Positions 11,018 through 20,677 of a DNA stretch of 64,000 nucleotides are shown piece by piece (the stretch's first letter is position 1; the number at the start of each line of letters is the position of its first letter). Under the pieces are notes generated by a model. The model made no database searches. It saw only the letters and a list, made by a program, of their open reading frames with translations, and was not told where the DNA came from. Position numbers and translations under genes: made by a program. Source of the DNA: Cyanidiococcus yangmingshanensis (taxonomy: Eukaryota; Rhodophyta; Bangiophyceae; Cyanidiales; Cyanidiaceae). The stretch is from assembly GCA_013995675.1 (NCBI GenBank), contig VWRR01000001.1, positions 682,001 to 746,000 of the forward strand, written 5' to 3'.

Positions 11018-12106
11018 TCATGGCTCCCGGTCTTGGCACGAGTATTGGTCCGCCAACTCGACATACATATGCTTTCGCATGGGATCGATGCTGGCGAGCT
11101 GTTCACGACAGATGCACGCGGCCTCTTGATAACGTCCCAGATAGACCAGGAGCTGTGCCTTGGCCTCGAGAGCCCATCTTGCTCGGGGCTCCAGCTCCAG
11201 CAACGAGTCTAAGATCTGAACCTCTGCTTCGAGACTCCTGAGCGTTGCCCCGTTCGATTCCTTGGATCCGGAAAGCTGCTCGATTAACCAATGATAGTAA
11301 AACCAAACTGACTGATCGTTCGGCTCGGTATACATGGCCTGATGAAGCGCGTCAAGTTCAAGACTCCAGTCAAGCTTGTTGTCCGGTTCTGTTGCGGCAA
11401 CACTGCGATAATGGTACGCCGTATAATTGCAACTGTTCCGATTCAAAACCTCCTGCGTGACTCGAAACAGGAATGAGATGTCAAAATCTACAGAATCGGT
11501 CCTGTCAGTGGCGACCTCGTTTGTCGAGCGGAGACCGGCATTTCGTGCAAGTCGCAGAACCTCGACCAAATGTCGCCAACCGAGAAAGTTGCGGTCATCA
11601 AGCGAAATCAACTGTCGGCATAGGACGAGTTCCCGCCGTACACACTCGACGGCATAGTCCGACGGTAATGTCCATGGCGGTCGTGTGCATCCCCTCTGAA
11701 TCGTTGCTGGGGATGGTCCGGTCGCCGTTGACGGTACTGCGCTGCGAAGAAGCCACAGGCGATGAGCCCAGGTCGCGTAAGACTTGGGGTTCTGGCGCAG
11801 CGATCCCTCTGTAACCCGAAACTCGGTTTCGCAGCGTTCTCGAAGGCTCTCTTGAACCAGAGTCCCGGAGGCGACTGTTTCCAGAGACTTGGATCGTAGG
11901 TACCACTCGATTAAACACTCTTTTCGTCGGTTCCACAGGGAATACTCTTCTGGATTGCGCAACAAGATCGTCTCGGAGCATTCGAGGAAGCGTTCTAACG
12001 GCAGCGCTCGGCGTTGTTGCAGCAGCTGTCTGGTTTCGGTGCTCCACTGCTCGTAGAGGTCTTCTTCTCCTGTGCTGTCAACGAACGAACGACGAATGCC
12101 ATGCAT
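11018..12106 (-). CDS. RABGGTA: Rab geranylgeranyltransferase (type II) alpha subunit
   Basis: A 362-residue protein-prenyltransferase alpha subunit, which with a beta subunit attaches geranylgeranyl groups to C-terminal cysteines of Rab GTPases. The typical alpha-repeat motifs are visible in order: EYSLWNRRKE, NPKSYATWAHRLWLL, DDRNFLGWRHLVEVL, NSCNYTAYHYRSV and NDQSVWFYYHWLI. This order and spacing fit BET4/RABGGTA better than the farnesyltransferase alpha subunit, though the latter is the alternative. It starts at ATG 12106, 551 bp from the divergent KDM5 gene, so the two probably share a promoter region. The frame is intact. Confidence 0.88.
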   Translation of the reverse strand: MHGIRRSFVDSTGEEDLYEQWSTETRQLLQQRRALPLERFLECSETILLRNPEEYSLWNRRKECLIEWYLRSKSLETVASGTLVQESLRERCETEFRVTEGSLRQNPKSYATWAHRLWLLRSAVPSTATGPSPATIQRGCTRPPWTLPSDYAVECVRRELVLCRQLISLDDRNFLGWRHLVEVLRLARNAGLRSTNEVATDRTDSVDFDISFLFRVTQEVLNRNSCNYTAYHYRSVAATEPDNKLDWSLELDALHQAMYTEPNDQSVWFYYHWLIEQLSGSKESNGATLRSLEAEVQILDSLLELEPRARWALEAKAQLLVYLGRYQEAACICREQLASIDPMRKHMYVELADQYSCQDREP

Positions 12107-12657
12107 GTTGATTCAAGTTGACTTGGGATCGCGCTGGATGAACTACTTTTTTCCTTGAACGATCGGCAGCTTCTCGTTACAACGACCTTGTCTTCCGGTT
12201 GTTACAGACGCTCACGACCCATACGAAGCGCTGGCAAGGCGCTCGTGTTCTTCCAGCAGTCAGTCTTGGTTTCCGAGCCACTATTGAAAACTTGAAAGAG
12301 GTTCGAAAACCCTTGAACGAGCACGAAACCGCCACAAGCGCACCCATCCCGAACGAACCCTCTAAGGCACTTGGATGCGCAGCGAGCGTTTCTGTTGACG
12401 CGGGGATACTTCGTCTCGTCTGAGTCCAGTCTTGGCGAGTGTCGTTCACAAAACTCTCTGGACCGAGGACTTGTCGCTTAGAGCTACGCTAGAGAGCGAG
12501 CACTTGATAAGAGAGAAAAAGCGAAAGAGCTCGCAGGTCGTTCAGAGTAGGAGGTCGTGCGAGGAGCGGCTAGCCTTGCGTGTCGTAGACGTTGCCTGGT
12601 CGAAGGCGAACTTGGATAGGAGTTCTCGTCGTATCGAGGAACTTGTAACACTCAAGC
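12107..12657. other. Divergent promoter region, RABGGTA / KDM5
   Basis: A 551-bp gap between two gene starts that point away from each other. Short open frames here have no homologues I recognise. It must hold both promoters; no specific box is clear. Confidence 0.5.
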
Positions 12658-15285
12658 ATGTCTTCTTCTTCGGATGTAGTCGTAACTGATCTGGGGGATA
12701 TTCCACCGGCGCCTGTGTTTTATCCGACGGAGGAGGAGTGGCTAGACCCGCTCGCCTATGTTCGTCGTATCCAGCGCGACGCTTCTCGTTTCGGTATCTG
12801 CAAAGTTATTCCGCCGGCGAGCTGGAACCCCCCAAAAGCAACGCGACCCACCGTCAAGTTTGGAACGAGGCAGCAGAATATTCATCAGCTGTTTCAACGT
12901 CGTGGGGTCTATGAGCGCTTCATGACTTTTCTGCGGCAGTTTCATCGCGCCCAAGGTGACTGGGCGACCTGCCGAGCCCAAGTTCCGCGCATTAAAGGTC
13001 GGATTGTTGACCTCCTGCTGCTCTACCGCTCGGTCATTGGTCATGGTGGCTATGATCTGATCAACAAGCGTGGTCTCTGGCGGCACGTTGCAACCTATGA
13101 ACTTCGCATGATCTGGACCACATCGATTAGTGCGAATACCAAATCCATTTATCAACGATGGCTCCTACCTCTAGAACGCTATGAGCGACGGCGCCGTGGA
13201 ACGGAAGCATTGGAGAACAATCCACTTGGACTTGAGTTCACTCACTTTGCCTGCGACCATGAGTGCGCGTACTGTCTGTTGGAGCGTTTGCGTGGCGCTG
13301 ACGCTTCGCCGACAAGCTACCAACGAGGTGAACATAGAGGCAACATGCTTGATGCTACCCCCGGAACCAGTATGCTCATTCCATCTCAAAAAGATATTCC
13401 TGTTGATCTACAAGGACCAACCGAATGGAAGCTTGTGCGATGTATTCACTGTGCTGATGCTTGGCATCCGGCCTGTTACGCTCGAGCGAATCATGATGAG
13501 ACCACTGCTCGAGGAGCGATCCCAGAGCCCAAGACAGACTACGCAACATTCGTCTGCCCACAATGCGATGATGATCGTCGTTTCGGTTATCTAGATGGCA
13601 CGGTTTTCTCCTACAGAGAGTACGCGCGATATGCACAGGAATTCAAAGCGGCCTGGTTCCGCGTCGGGACCTGTTCGCGAACATGTGAGGCGGTATTCAA
13701 AGAGCCCAGCATCGACGAGGTTGAGCGAGAATACTGGCGCCTGGTTGATACAGCGGAGGAGCGATGCGAGGTACTCTACGGCAGTGAACTAGATGTGAAC
13801 ATCTCGGGCAGCGGGTTCCCCCGTCTCGGTGCCATCAAAGCCGAAAACCTCTCCGCCGATGAACAGGCACGATGGGAGCGCTATGCAATCCATCCGTGGA
13901 ATTTGAACATATTCCCGTTGCTCGGCAGCTCGCTCTTGCGCGTGCTCTCGGCTCGCTACTCGGGAATCACGGATCCGTGGCTCTACATCGGCATGTGCTT
14001 CGCCACCTTCTGCTACCATGTAGAGGATTCAGACATGTACTCGATCAACTATATGCACAGCGGCGAAGGCAAAATCTGGTACGGATGTCCTGGAGGTGAC
14101 GCCTATCGACAGTTCGAAAACGCCATGCGCGAGTGCGTGCCCGACCTCTTCGCAGCGATGCCCGACCTCCTCTACAACATGATCACCATGGTGAACCCTG
14201 TGCATCTACGCCAAAGAGGCGCGCCCATGTGCCGAACGATTCAGATGCCTGGAGAGTTCGTCCTTACCTTCCCGCAAGCATTTCATGGTGGTTTCTCACT
14301 CGGTGTGAACATGGCTGAAGCGGTGAATTTCGCCCTGTCAGACTGGCTCCCGTACGGTCGCCAGGCCATGCTGCGCTACCGCGAGATGCGTCGAGAAGCT
14401 CCGTTTGCCCAGGAGGAAATTGTTTTCTCAGCGTTAGAGCGCCGAGACATCTGGCAGAAACTACCACTGGAAGAACTCGAGAGACTCTGTCAGGAGCTGC
14501 GACATCTTATTCGCGAGGAGCTAGCACTCCGCGATGCAGCCGGTTGCTTTGGAGCATCAGCGGAACGCCTGGAGGATCCGCGTTCGCCGAAATACGTGTC
14601 CCATGCGGGTAGCGAACGGGACACGTGTCGATGGTGTCGCCAGCCGTTCTTCCTCAGCGCCGTTCGGTGTGCGTGCGATCCCGATCGACGCACCTGCGTG
14701 CGACACGCATTTGCACTTTGTGCGTGTTCCGTTGCCGCCAAAACATTGCTTTATCTTTATTCTGATGAGGAACTGCGGTCTATGATAGATGATCCTTCTC
14801 AAGTGGTCTCTGTTCATGAGCGTTTGGAGGCGACTGAGGAGCATAGGTCAAGTCGGAAAGGAACGAGTGCATGGCAGTCGCGGGGCGACACGGATTGGCC
14901 CGACAAGGTGAACGCTGTTCGGGGTGCTCGCGGTGAGGCGAGTTGTAGCGAGATGCCATCTGCCGCCGCTATTGTCTCACGACCGACAAGGACAGCCGTT
15001 GAGGATGCTCGAGGTACGGAAACCATGAAGCGGAAACGCGTTGACAAGTCTCCGGCCTGGGTACGAGGTGATCGTTCCGTTGCGAAAGCGAATGGGATAC
15101 ATACGGCGAGGGTGGCTGCTACCGAGGTGTCGGTGGCGCTATCCGACGAGTCAGATCGAATGGAAACGAGCACAGATCGATCGATGCCGATGAAGTGCTC
15201 GGGCCGGCCGCAGTTGGTGAAGCTGGTCCCGGCCGGAGATGGCCAAGCGCCGCCCATTCTGCTCTTTCGAATACCGTCAGAGTAA
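12658..15285 (+). CDS. KDM5: KDM5/JARID1-type JmjC histone H3K4 demethylase
   Basis: An 875-residue nuclear chromatin protein in one frame. JmjN is at the N-terminus (PVFYPTEEEWLDPLAYVRRI). An ARID-like segment (about 60-150, with GHGGYDLINKRGLWRHVA) follows. A PHD finger starts near 200 (C-x2-C type, WHPACYA, FVCPQC). The JmjC domain carries the iron ligands HVE (His454, Glu456) and the distal His543 in HGGF, followed by MAEAVNF. A C5HC2 zinc finger (CRWCRQPF, ending CAC) follows. The order JmjN-ARID-PHD-JmjC-C5HC2 is diagnostic of KDM5, which removes methyl groups from H3K4 using 2-oxoglutarate and Fe(II). It is shorter than animal KDM5 proteins, and the C-terminal tail is low-complexity. 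Confidence 0.93.
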   Translation: MSSSSDVVVTDLGDIPPAPVFYPTEEEWLDPLAYVRRIQRDASRFGICKVIPPASWNPPKATRPTVKFGTRQQNIHQLFQRRGVYERFMTFLRQFHRAQGDWATCRAQVPRIKGRIVDLLLLYRSVIGHGGYDLINKRGLWRHVATYELRMIWTTSISANTKSIYQRWLLPLERYERRRRGTEALENNPLGLEFTHFACDHECAYCLLERLRGADASPTSYQRGEHRGNMLDATPGTSMLIPSQKDIPVDLQGPTEWKLVRCIHCADAWHPACYARANHDETTARGAIPEPKTDYATFVCPQCDDDRRFGYLDGTVFSYREYARYAQEFKAAWFRVGTCSRTCEAVFKEPSIDEVEREYWRLVDTAEERCEVLYGSELDVNISGSGFPRLGAIKAENLSADEQARWERYAIHPWNLNIFPLLGSSLLRVLSARYSGITDPWLYIGMCFATFCYHVEDSDMYSINYMHSGEGKIWYGCPGGDAYRQFENAMRECVPDLFAAMPDLLYNMITMVNPVHLRQRGAPMCRTIQMPGEFVLTFPQAFHGGFSLGVNMAEAVNFALSDWLPYGRQAMLRYREMRREAPFAQEEIVFSALERRDIWQKLPLEELERLCQELRHLIREELALRDAAGCFGASAERLEDPRSPKYVSHAGSERDTCRWCRQPFFLSAVRCACDPDRRTCVRHAFALCACSVAAKTLLYLYSDEELRSMIDDPSQVVSVHERLEATEEHRSSRKGTSAWQSRGDTDWPDKVNAVRGARGEASCSEMPSAAAIVSRPTRTAVEDARGTETMKRKRVDKSPAWVRGDRSVAKANGIHTARVAATEVSVALSDESDRMETSTDRSMPMKCSGRPQLVKLVPAGDGQAPPILLFRIPSE

Positions 15286-15793
15286 TGGTCGCGAAGCGGG
15301 GCTGGTAGACGATGGATCGGCCTACTGCTCCTGTGTCTTCGATCCCGGATACGATTCTCGAAGAAGCGTGGTCACCACTGTGCCTCAGTGTCTCGTGGCG
15401 AGTGCTCCCTCATCTTTTCTTGAGCGTTAAAGTTCGCTGGACAGTATAGAATGTTGCTTCGTAGAGGAATTTTGTCTCGTTTTCTGATGTCGTAGGGCCT
15501 TTTTCGATACCTTCTTCTCGTTACGATATATCGAGGAGCCGTTTATCGAGCGGGCCCAGGGAGCAAGCGTTCCTGAACCCTCGTTGCGACAACGCGAAAC
15601 CCGTCACGACGATTGGCGGACGCACGAACCCGTTCGCCAGCATTCGAAAACGCCAGATCGACGACACGCCATGCGCTAGCAATACTTGGTATCGCTCTGC
15701 AGGTCTGAAACGTTGACGTTACCCTTCTAGTTGGCACAGGTGTTGACGACTCAAGTTGGCACGGAGGACCTGGTTGTGGGGTTTGTTTCCTTG
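15286..15793. other. Spacer between KDM5 and PolA
   Basis: About 500 bp with a pyrimidine-rich stretch around 15480-15530. The true end depends on where PolA translation starts. No separate gene seen. Confidence 0.45.
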
Positions 15794-18700
15794 ATGCTTT
15801 TGGGGACCTCTGCTCACCGAAAGGGGAATGGGCAACGAGGAACGCGTGCGTATGCAGGAGCCGACCGACCTCTCTGGTTCGCTCTGCCTGTACAATTGTT
15901 CGATCGAAGTCCACGCCAAAACTTGGAAACCCGCAGCTTCATAGAAGGCCTGCATTTTACAGGAACTTTACGCGAGTTCGCGCAGTCACTGGATTGCTCG
16001 CTGGACACTTTGTCACACAGTACTGGAACGTGTCATGACTGCAGTGCGCCGTATTCGGAGGCGGCAGTTAAGCACAGAAGCTCTGCAGCGCACTACTTTG
16101 CTTATATCCATGGAATCGAGGTTCGGGTTACATCCAGGCAACGAGCGCGCCACTTGTGCTGTACCAAGGTCTCTAGGACCGCACCCGCGGCGAAGAGGTT
16201 TGATTTTCGAGGCGAAATCGCACGATGTCTTCCGTTGCGAAACGCTCGCCTTGCTGAACCGTCAAAGACGCGTCTTCGACAAGCTCTGGCGAAAGGTTTT
16301 TATCTCTGGAGAATGAGTTTGGGAGCACCGGATAGCTCGTCACTGTTCTCAGAGACAGAAACGGAGTCGGACGAACTGGGTATCGTCACCGGAGCGGGTG
16401 GCCGTCGAGATTGGCCACCTGGAGAGGTGCTTGCTGGAACCGACCCTCAGCATACCGAGGAGGCCGACTCTCCGCCGGTTCTCTTTCTTCTGGACGCTCT
16501 AAGCATTGTCTATAGATCGTATTACGCGCTACAGAACCGTCCGCTGTTCAGCAGCAACGGGATCAATACGTCGGCCATCTACGGATTCACCCAGACGGTC
16601 ATGTTATTACTTCAACGCTACAATCCCGATGCGATGGCAGTCGTGTTCGATAGCCATACGACTGAACCGGGTCCAGGCAGCTTCCGACAGAAACTATTTC
16701 CCAATTACAAGGCGAATCGGGAACGGATGCCGGATGGTGTGCGAGATGCTCTTCCTTACGTGAAACGAATACTCCACCTGCTGGGTATTCAGAGTTTCGA
16801 GCTTGATAGCTACGAGGCGGATGATGTGATCGGCACCCTGGCTACCGAGGCAAATCACGCCGGTTATCAGGTCGTCATCGTTTCCAGCGACAAGGACTTT
16901 CGGCAGCTTTTGAAGCCGGATTGGCTGCGCATCTTGCGACCAGCTCGAAGCGGCGCCAGCACCGGCTTCGAAGAGGTTACTGAATCGCGCCTGGCTGCGG
17001 AATGTGGTGTGCCAATCCGGTCAACGCAATACGCTGATGTGCTTGCCTTGGCTGGTGACTCGGTCGACAACATACCTGGCGTGCCAGGTATTGGCCCCAA
17101 GACGGCTGCGCGACTAATATACCAGCTGCACAGCATCGAGAATCTGCTCAGCAACCTAGACGCCGTGCAGCCGGTGCGTCTTCGTGAGAAGATCATCGTC
17201 AAAGCGGATGAAATACTGCGCAACAAGATCCTCGTGAAGATCCAGACGAATGTACCACTGAACGCATTGCGCCCGGATTTGAGCGACTCAGACGAGATCG
17301 ACTCGACGTGGCCTGACGACCGTTGCGAACCAGATATCGGTTGGCTCTCGTGCTGCCGACGCCGCCCATGGAACGTTCATGATCTGGTAGCATTGCTGCG
17401 TGAGCTTGATATGGATGCGCTCACACGACGAGTACAATATCTTGCACGGTTTCATGGTCAGGGTCGGCTTGAGCAACGCACAAATGATCGATATAGAACG
17501 GTTCCCCGGACGAATTTGACCTTTGTGACACCCTCGACAACGTCATGGAACGACACTCGAGCCACATCGGGAGGTGTGGCTGGCGCAGAGCCGGCCGAGA
17601 CGGGCACCAGTGACCTTTCCGCTGGCTGTCACTCGGTCAACAGCGAAGGGAGGGCATCGACGATGAGACCAGCGATTGGGCCAGCCTCGGCCGCAGCAGC
17701 AACTGCACTGGTCGGGCGCTCGGTCACATCAGTTGAGTCGCAGTCGATGAACACTCATGCGGCAAAACACTGCGGTCCAGCACAAGCGGCGGCGTCATCA
17801 ATACAATCCGACTTGACAACGAATGAGCTGGCTGCTCTAGTAGGCTGCACCACCCCGGTATGAACTTCTAGAAGCGAACACTTTGGGTGCATTTCTAGCA
17901 TCCTATCCAAACCTGAAATCGATCGGTCCTGTTCATCATGAATGCGAGGACGCCGAAGAAACGTCGATCGCGCCGCAGAGGGAAAAACGCGGCGGTGCAG
18001 GATCAAGCGCCCAGCGGAGAGACAAATCTGGAGCCTGGTATCGCCTCCTCATCCGCGGCATCTTCTGTCGAGGAGGTCCAACCCGCTTGCATGGGGCTGG
18101 CCCTCGAGCAAGGCGTTGCGATCGGTTTGGCGCTCCCGACCGCATCGGAAGCGCCAGCTCTCTGGGCGCAAATGTTGCGGGAACGTCTTGAGGTAGCGTC
18201 CCTAACCAAAGTCGGATTCGACCTGAAACGCATTCTGAAAACGCTCCCTACGCACATTGGTGTTGGCGACGGTGGTCCATGGATCGACCCCGCGGTGGCG
18301 CACGCGCTACTGCACCCCGACGAAGCGTTTGAGCGACCGGATCTGCTCGCGAAACGGTATCTCGGTGAATTGGGTGCCGCACTTTGGTCTCAATACGTGG
18401 ATGCACTGAACGTAACATCCGAATCGAAGCCGTCGACCGAGGTACTCGCGTTGGCGGCCGCGGCTCAGGCCGACCTGGCGCTTCGTATTCTGGATCGACA
18501 GGTTCCGCGCCTGGACGCTCTCGGCATGCGTCATCTCGCCTTCCAGGTGGAGTTCCCGTTGACGCTGGTACTCGCTGATATGGAGCGTATTGGTGTCTAC
18601 GTCGACCGCGCCCAATTGAAGGAGCTCGCCGTCCAAATGGAACATGAGCTAATGGATATCCAGTCTCGGATCTATGCCCTAGCTGGTAAGCCATTCAATA

Positions 18701-19903
18701 TGCGTTCTGCGGAGCAGCTTGCAAAGGTTCTCTTTGATGAGCTGGGCGCGCCGGCATCTGTGCGAACCCCTGCGGGAAAAGCGAGCACCTCGGATCGGGT
18801 ACTGGGGGCGTTAGCCCGACAGAGTGTCTCCAAAATACGAAACGATGCTGCATCGTCGGAAAAGAACGCTGAGAAGAGCACTCCGAATTCCAGTGAGCCG
18901 GATGATTCATCGCTGAACAAGGCAGCGCGAATCGCTGCACTCGCCCAGGAGTACCGCCAAGTGTCCAAGTTGTTGTCGACGTATGTACAGGGGCTTGGAG
19001 ACCCATATCGATCCCGCGACGCAACGAATCCACGCGACGTTTCACCAGACTGGCGCCATCACTGGACGACTCTCGAGTTCAGCACCCAATCTGCAGGCCA
19101 TACCGATTCGCAGCGTTCGTGGTCGTGCACTGCGGGCCGTTTTCCGCGCAGCTCCTTTACACGAAGGAGCCAGCACCTCGGCCGCTGGCCATCGAGGAGT
19201 ACTCATTTCCGCTGACTACGAACAGATTGAATTGCGTATTATTGCCGCATTGTCTGGCGACGCTGTTCTTGTCCAGGCCTTTCGCGACGAGGTGGACGTT
19301 CATGCGGAGACGGCCATGCGTCTTTTTGGACTCGCTCGAGGAGACCAAGTCACCAACGTTCAGCGCTCGTATGCCAAAGCCATCAACTACGGCATTCCGT
19401 ATGGCGTCTCGGCATTTGGTTTGGCCCAGAATCTGGGCGTTTCGGTGCAGGAGGCGCGAACGCTCATTCGCGACTATAACGCCGCCTTCCCCGGCATTGC
19501 CCTGTTGAAGAGGGAGCTCATCGAAAGAGCGCGAGCGGTGGGTTACGCGTCGACACTTCTCGGTCGACGACGATACTTATCTGGGCTGCATTCCTCGAAC
19601 TATTCTGAACGCGCGGCAGCGGAGCGTGCCGCAGTGAACATGCCGATCCAAGGCAGCCAAGCGGATATGATCAAGGTGGCCATGGTGCGGATCTGGGATC
19701 GTTTGCGCTCGATGGAGTTGCAAACGCGGTTGGTGATCCAGATTCACGACGAACTTGTTTTTGAGGCACCCGAATCGGAGCTGGACCTTGTTCTACCTGT
19801 CATTCGGGAGGAAATGGAGCGGGCACTGCCCCTTCCTAATGATCTCCCAGTCAAGGTGCGCCTTGGATACGGCGAGTCCTGGATGACCGCGCATGCTGCC
19901 TAG
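15794..19903 (+). CDS. POLA: Bacterial-type DNA polymerase I (organellar PolA), read in shifted frames
   Basis: A family-A polymerase with E. coli Pol I layout. It has a 5'-3' exonuclease (LFLLDALSIVYRSYYA, VVFDSH, DSYEADDVIGTLA, IPGVPGIGPKTAARL), a 3'-5' exonuclease-like region (YELLEANTLGAFL, then GLALEQGVAIGLAL) and a polymerase domain. The polymerase motifs are A (ISADYEQIELR), B (QRSYAKAINYGIPYG) and C (IQIHDELVF). C. merolae is known to have a nuclear-encoded Pol I-like enzyme (CmPolA) of the plastid, so a plastid role is likely. Homology crosses frames three times, each +1: near CCCC 17853-17856, near GGGAAAAA 17980-17987, and at GGGG 18990-18993. The start is uncertain. ATG 15794 opens this frame, ATG 16313 is closer to the conserved part, and a transit-like basic segment from ATG 16035 lies in another frame. 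Confidence 0.88.
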
Positions 19904-20677
19904 TTCGCGTTTAGGATCTCGGTTGCCAAGCGAACGAAACGGAACTCGTCTCGAATGAGCAATCGCGTTGCTGGGCGAGGAGAAAACCCAGACAAGGGAA
20001 GCTCGAGCTGAATGGCGAGCACTCATCGCTCTACCCTCGCCTGTGCAGGTATGGATGCGATCACTCAAGTTGACGACCTGTGCGGATTCTCGTCAGCGAC
20101 GCGAACATCCGTGTTTGGAGGTCGGGTAAGGAGGACGCATTCCTTCTCAGCAGGAACCAATCACAAGTCTCAGGCGATATTTCATGGCTTGGTGTGCGTC
20201 TATCTGGTCGTTTGCCAGGTGTCGTTGGAAACTAGCCAGGCCCGTTTCCAGTCCGGGACCGCACTGCATCGGACACGCTGATCAGAGACGTGCCTCAACT
20301 GGTCGCCGCGCCCGTCCTCGTCCAAAGAATGTCAATGGCAAATACTCGATGAAATGTACCCGCACTGCCGTCTTGCGAACGATGCGCCAGCAATACTTCA
20401 CCGATACTTTGGTGGGTGAGCGTCCGCGATACACCTGGTGCCGATCCGGAACGAATCCTCCCGATTCATCCGCACGAGGCGACTACGCTGCGGTGATCCT
20501 TGTTCTCTAGATGCTCTTCAGCTTGCAACGATTGCGTCAAACGATCGGTCTCACATTTCGGTTAGCTCCCGCAACAGCATGGTCGCATAGGAGGAGGCAC
20601 CGAGCTGGAAGCGTATCTCGCACGCCAGATAGGGTTTCGAGTCGTCATCTACGACTGCAGTAACCTCCGTGTCGCGA
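19904..20677. other. Convergent spacer PolA / PUS7
   Basis: About 770 bp; open frames on the plus strand (up to 108 codons) show no recognisable motif and read like composition-driven frames. Confidence 0.45.

Noticed and set aside
17858-17948. Intron to explain the PolA frame change near 17860
   Set aside because: Tested GT...AG pairings gave stops or the wrong frame, whereas the reading YELLEANTL directly after the CCCC run matches Pol I with no sequence removed.
15794-19903. Calling PolA, TDP1, UTP22, BUD32, SNM1 and NADSYN pseudogenes
   Set aside because: All key motifs are intact, the breaks are only single-base and same-sign, and several of these genes are essential, so decay is a poor explanation.
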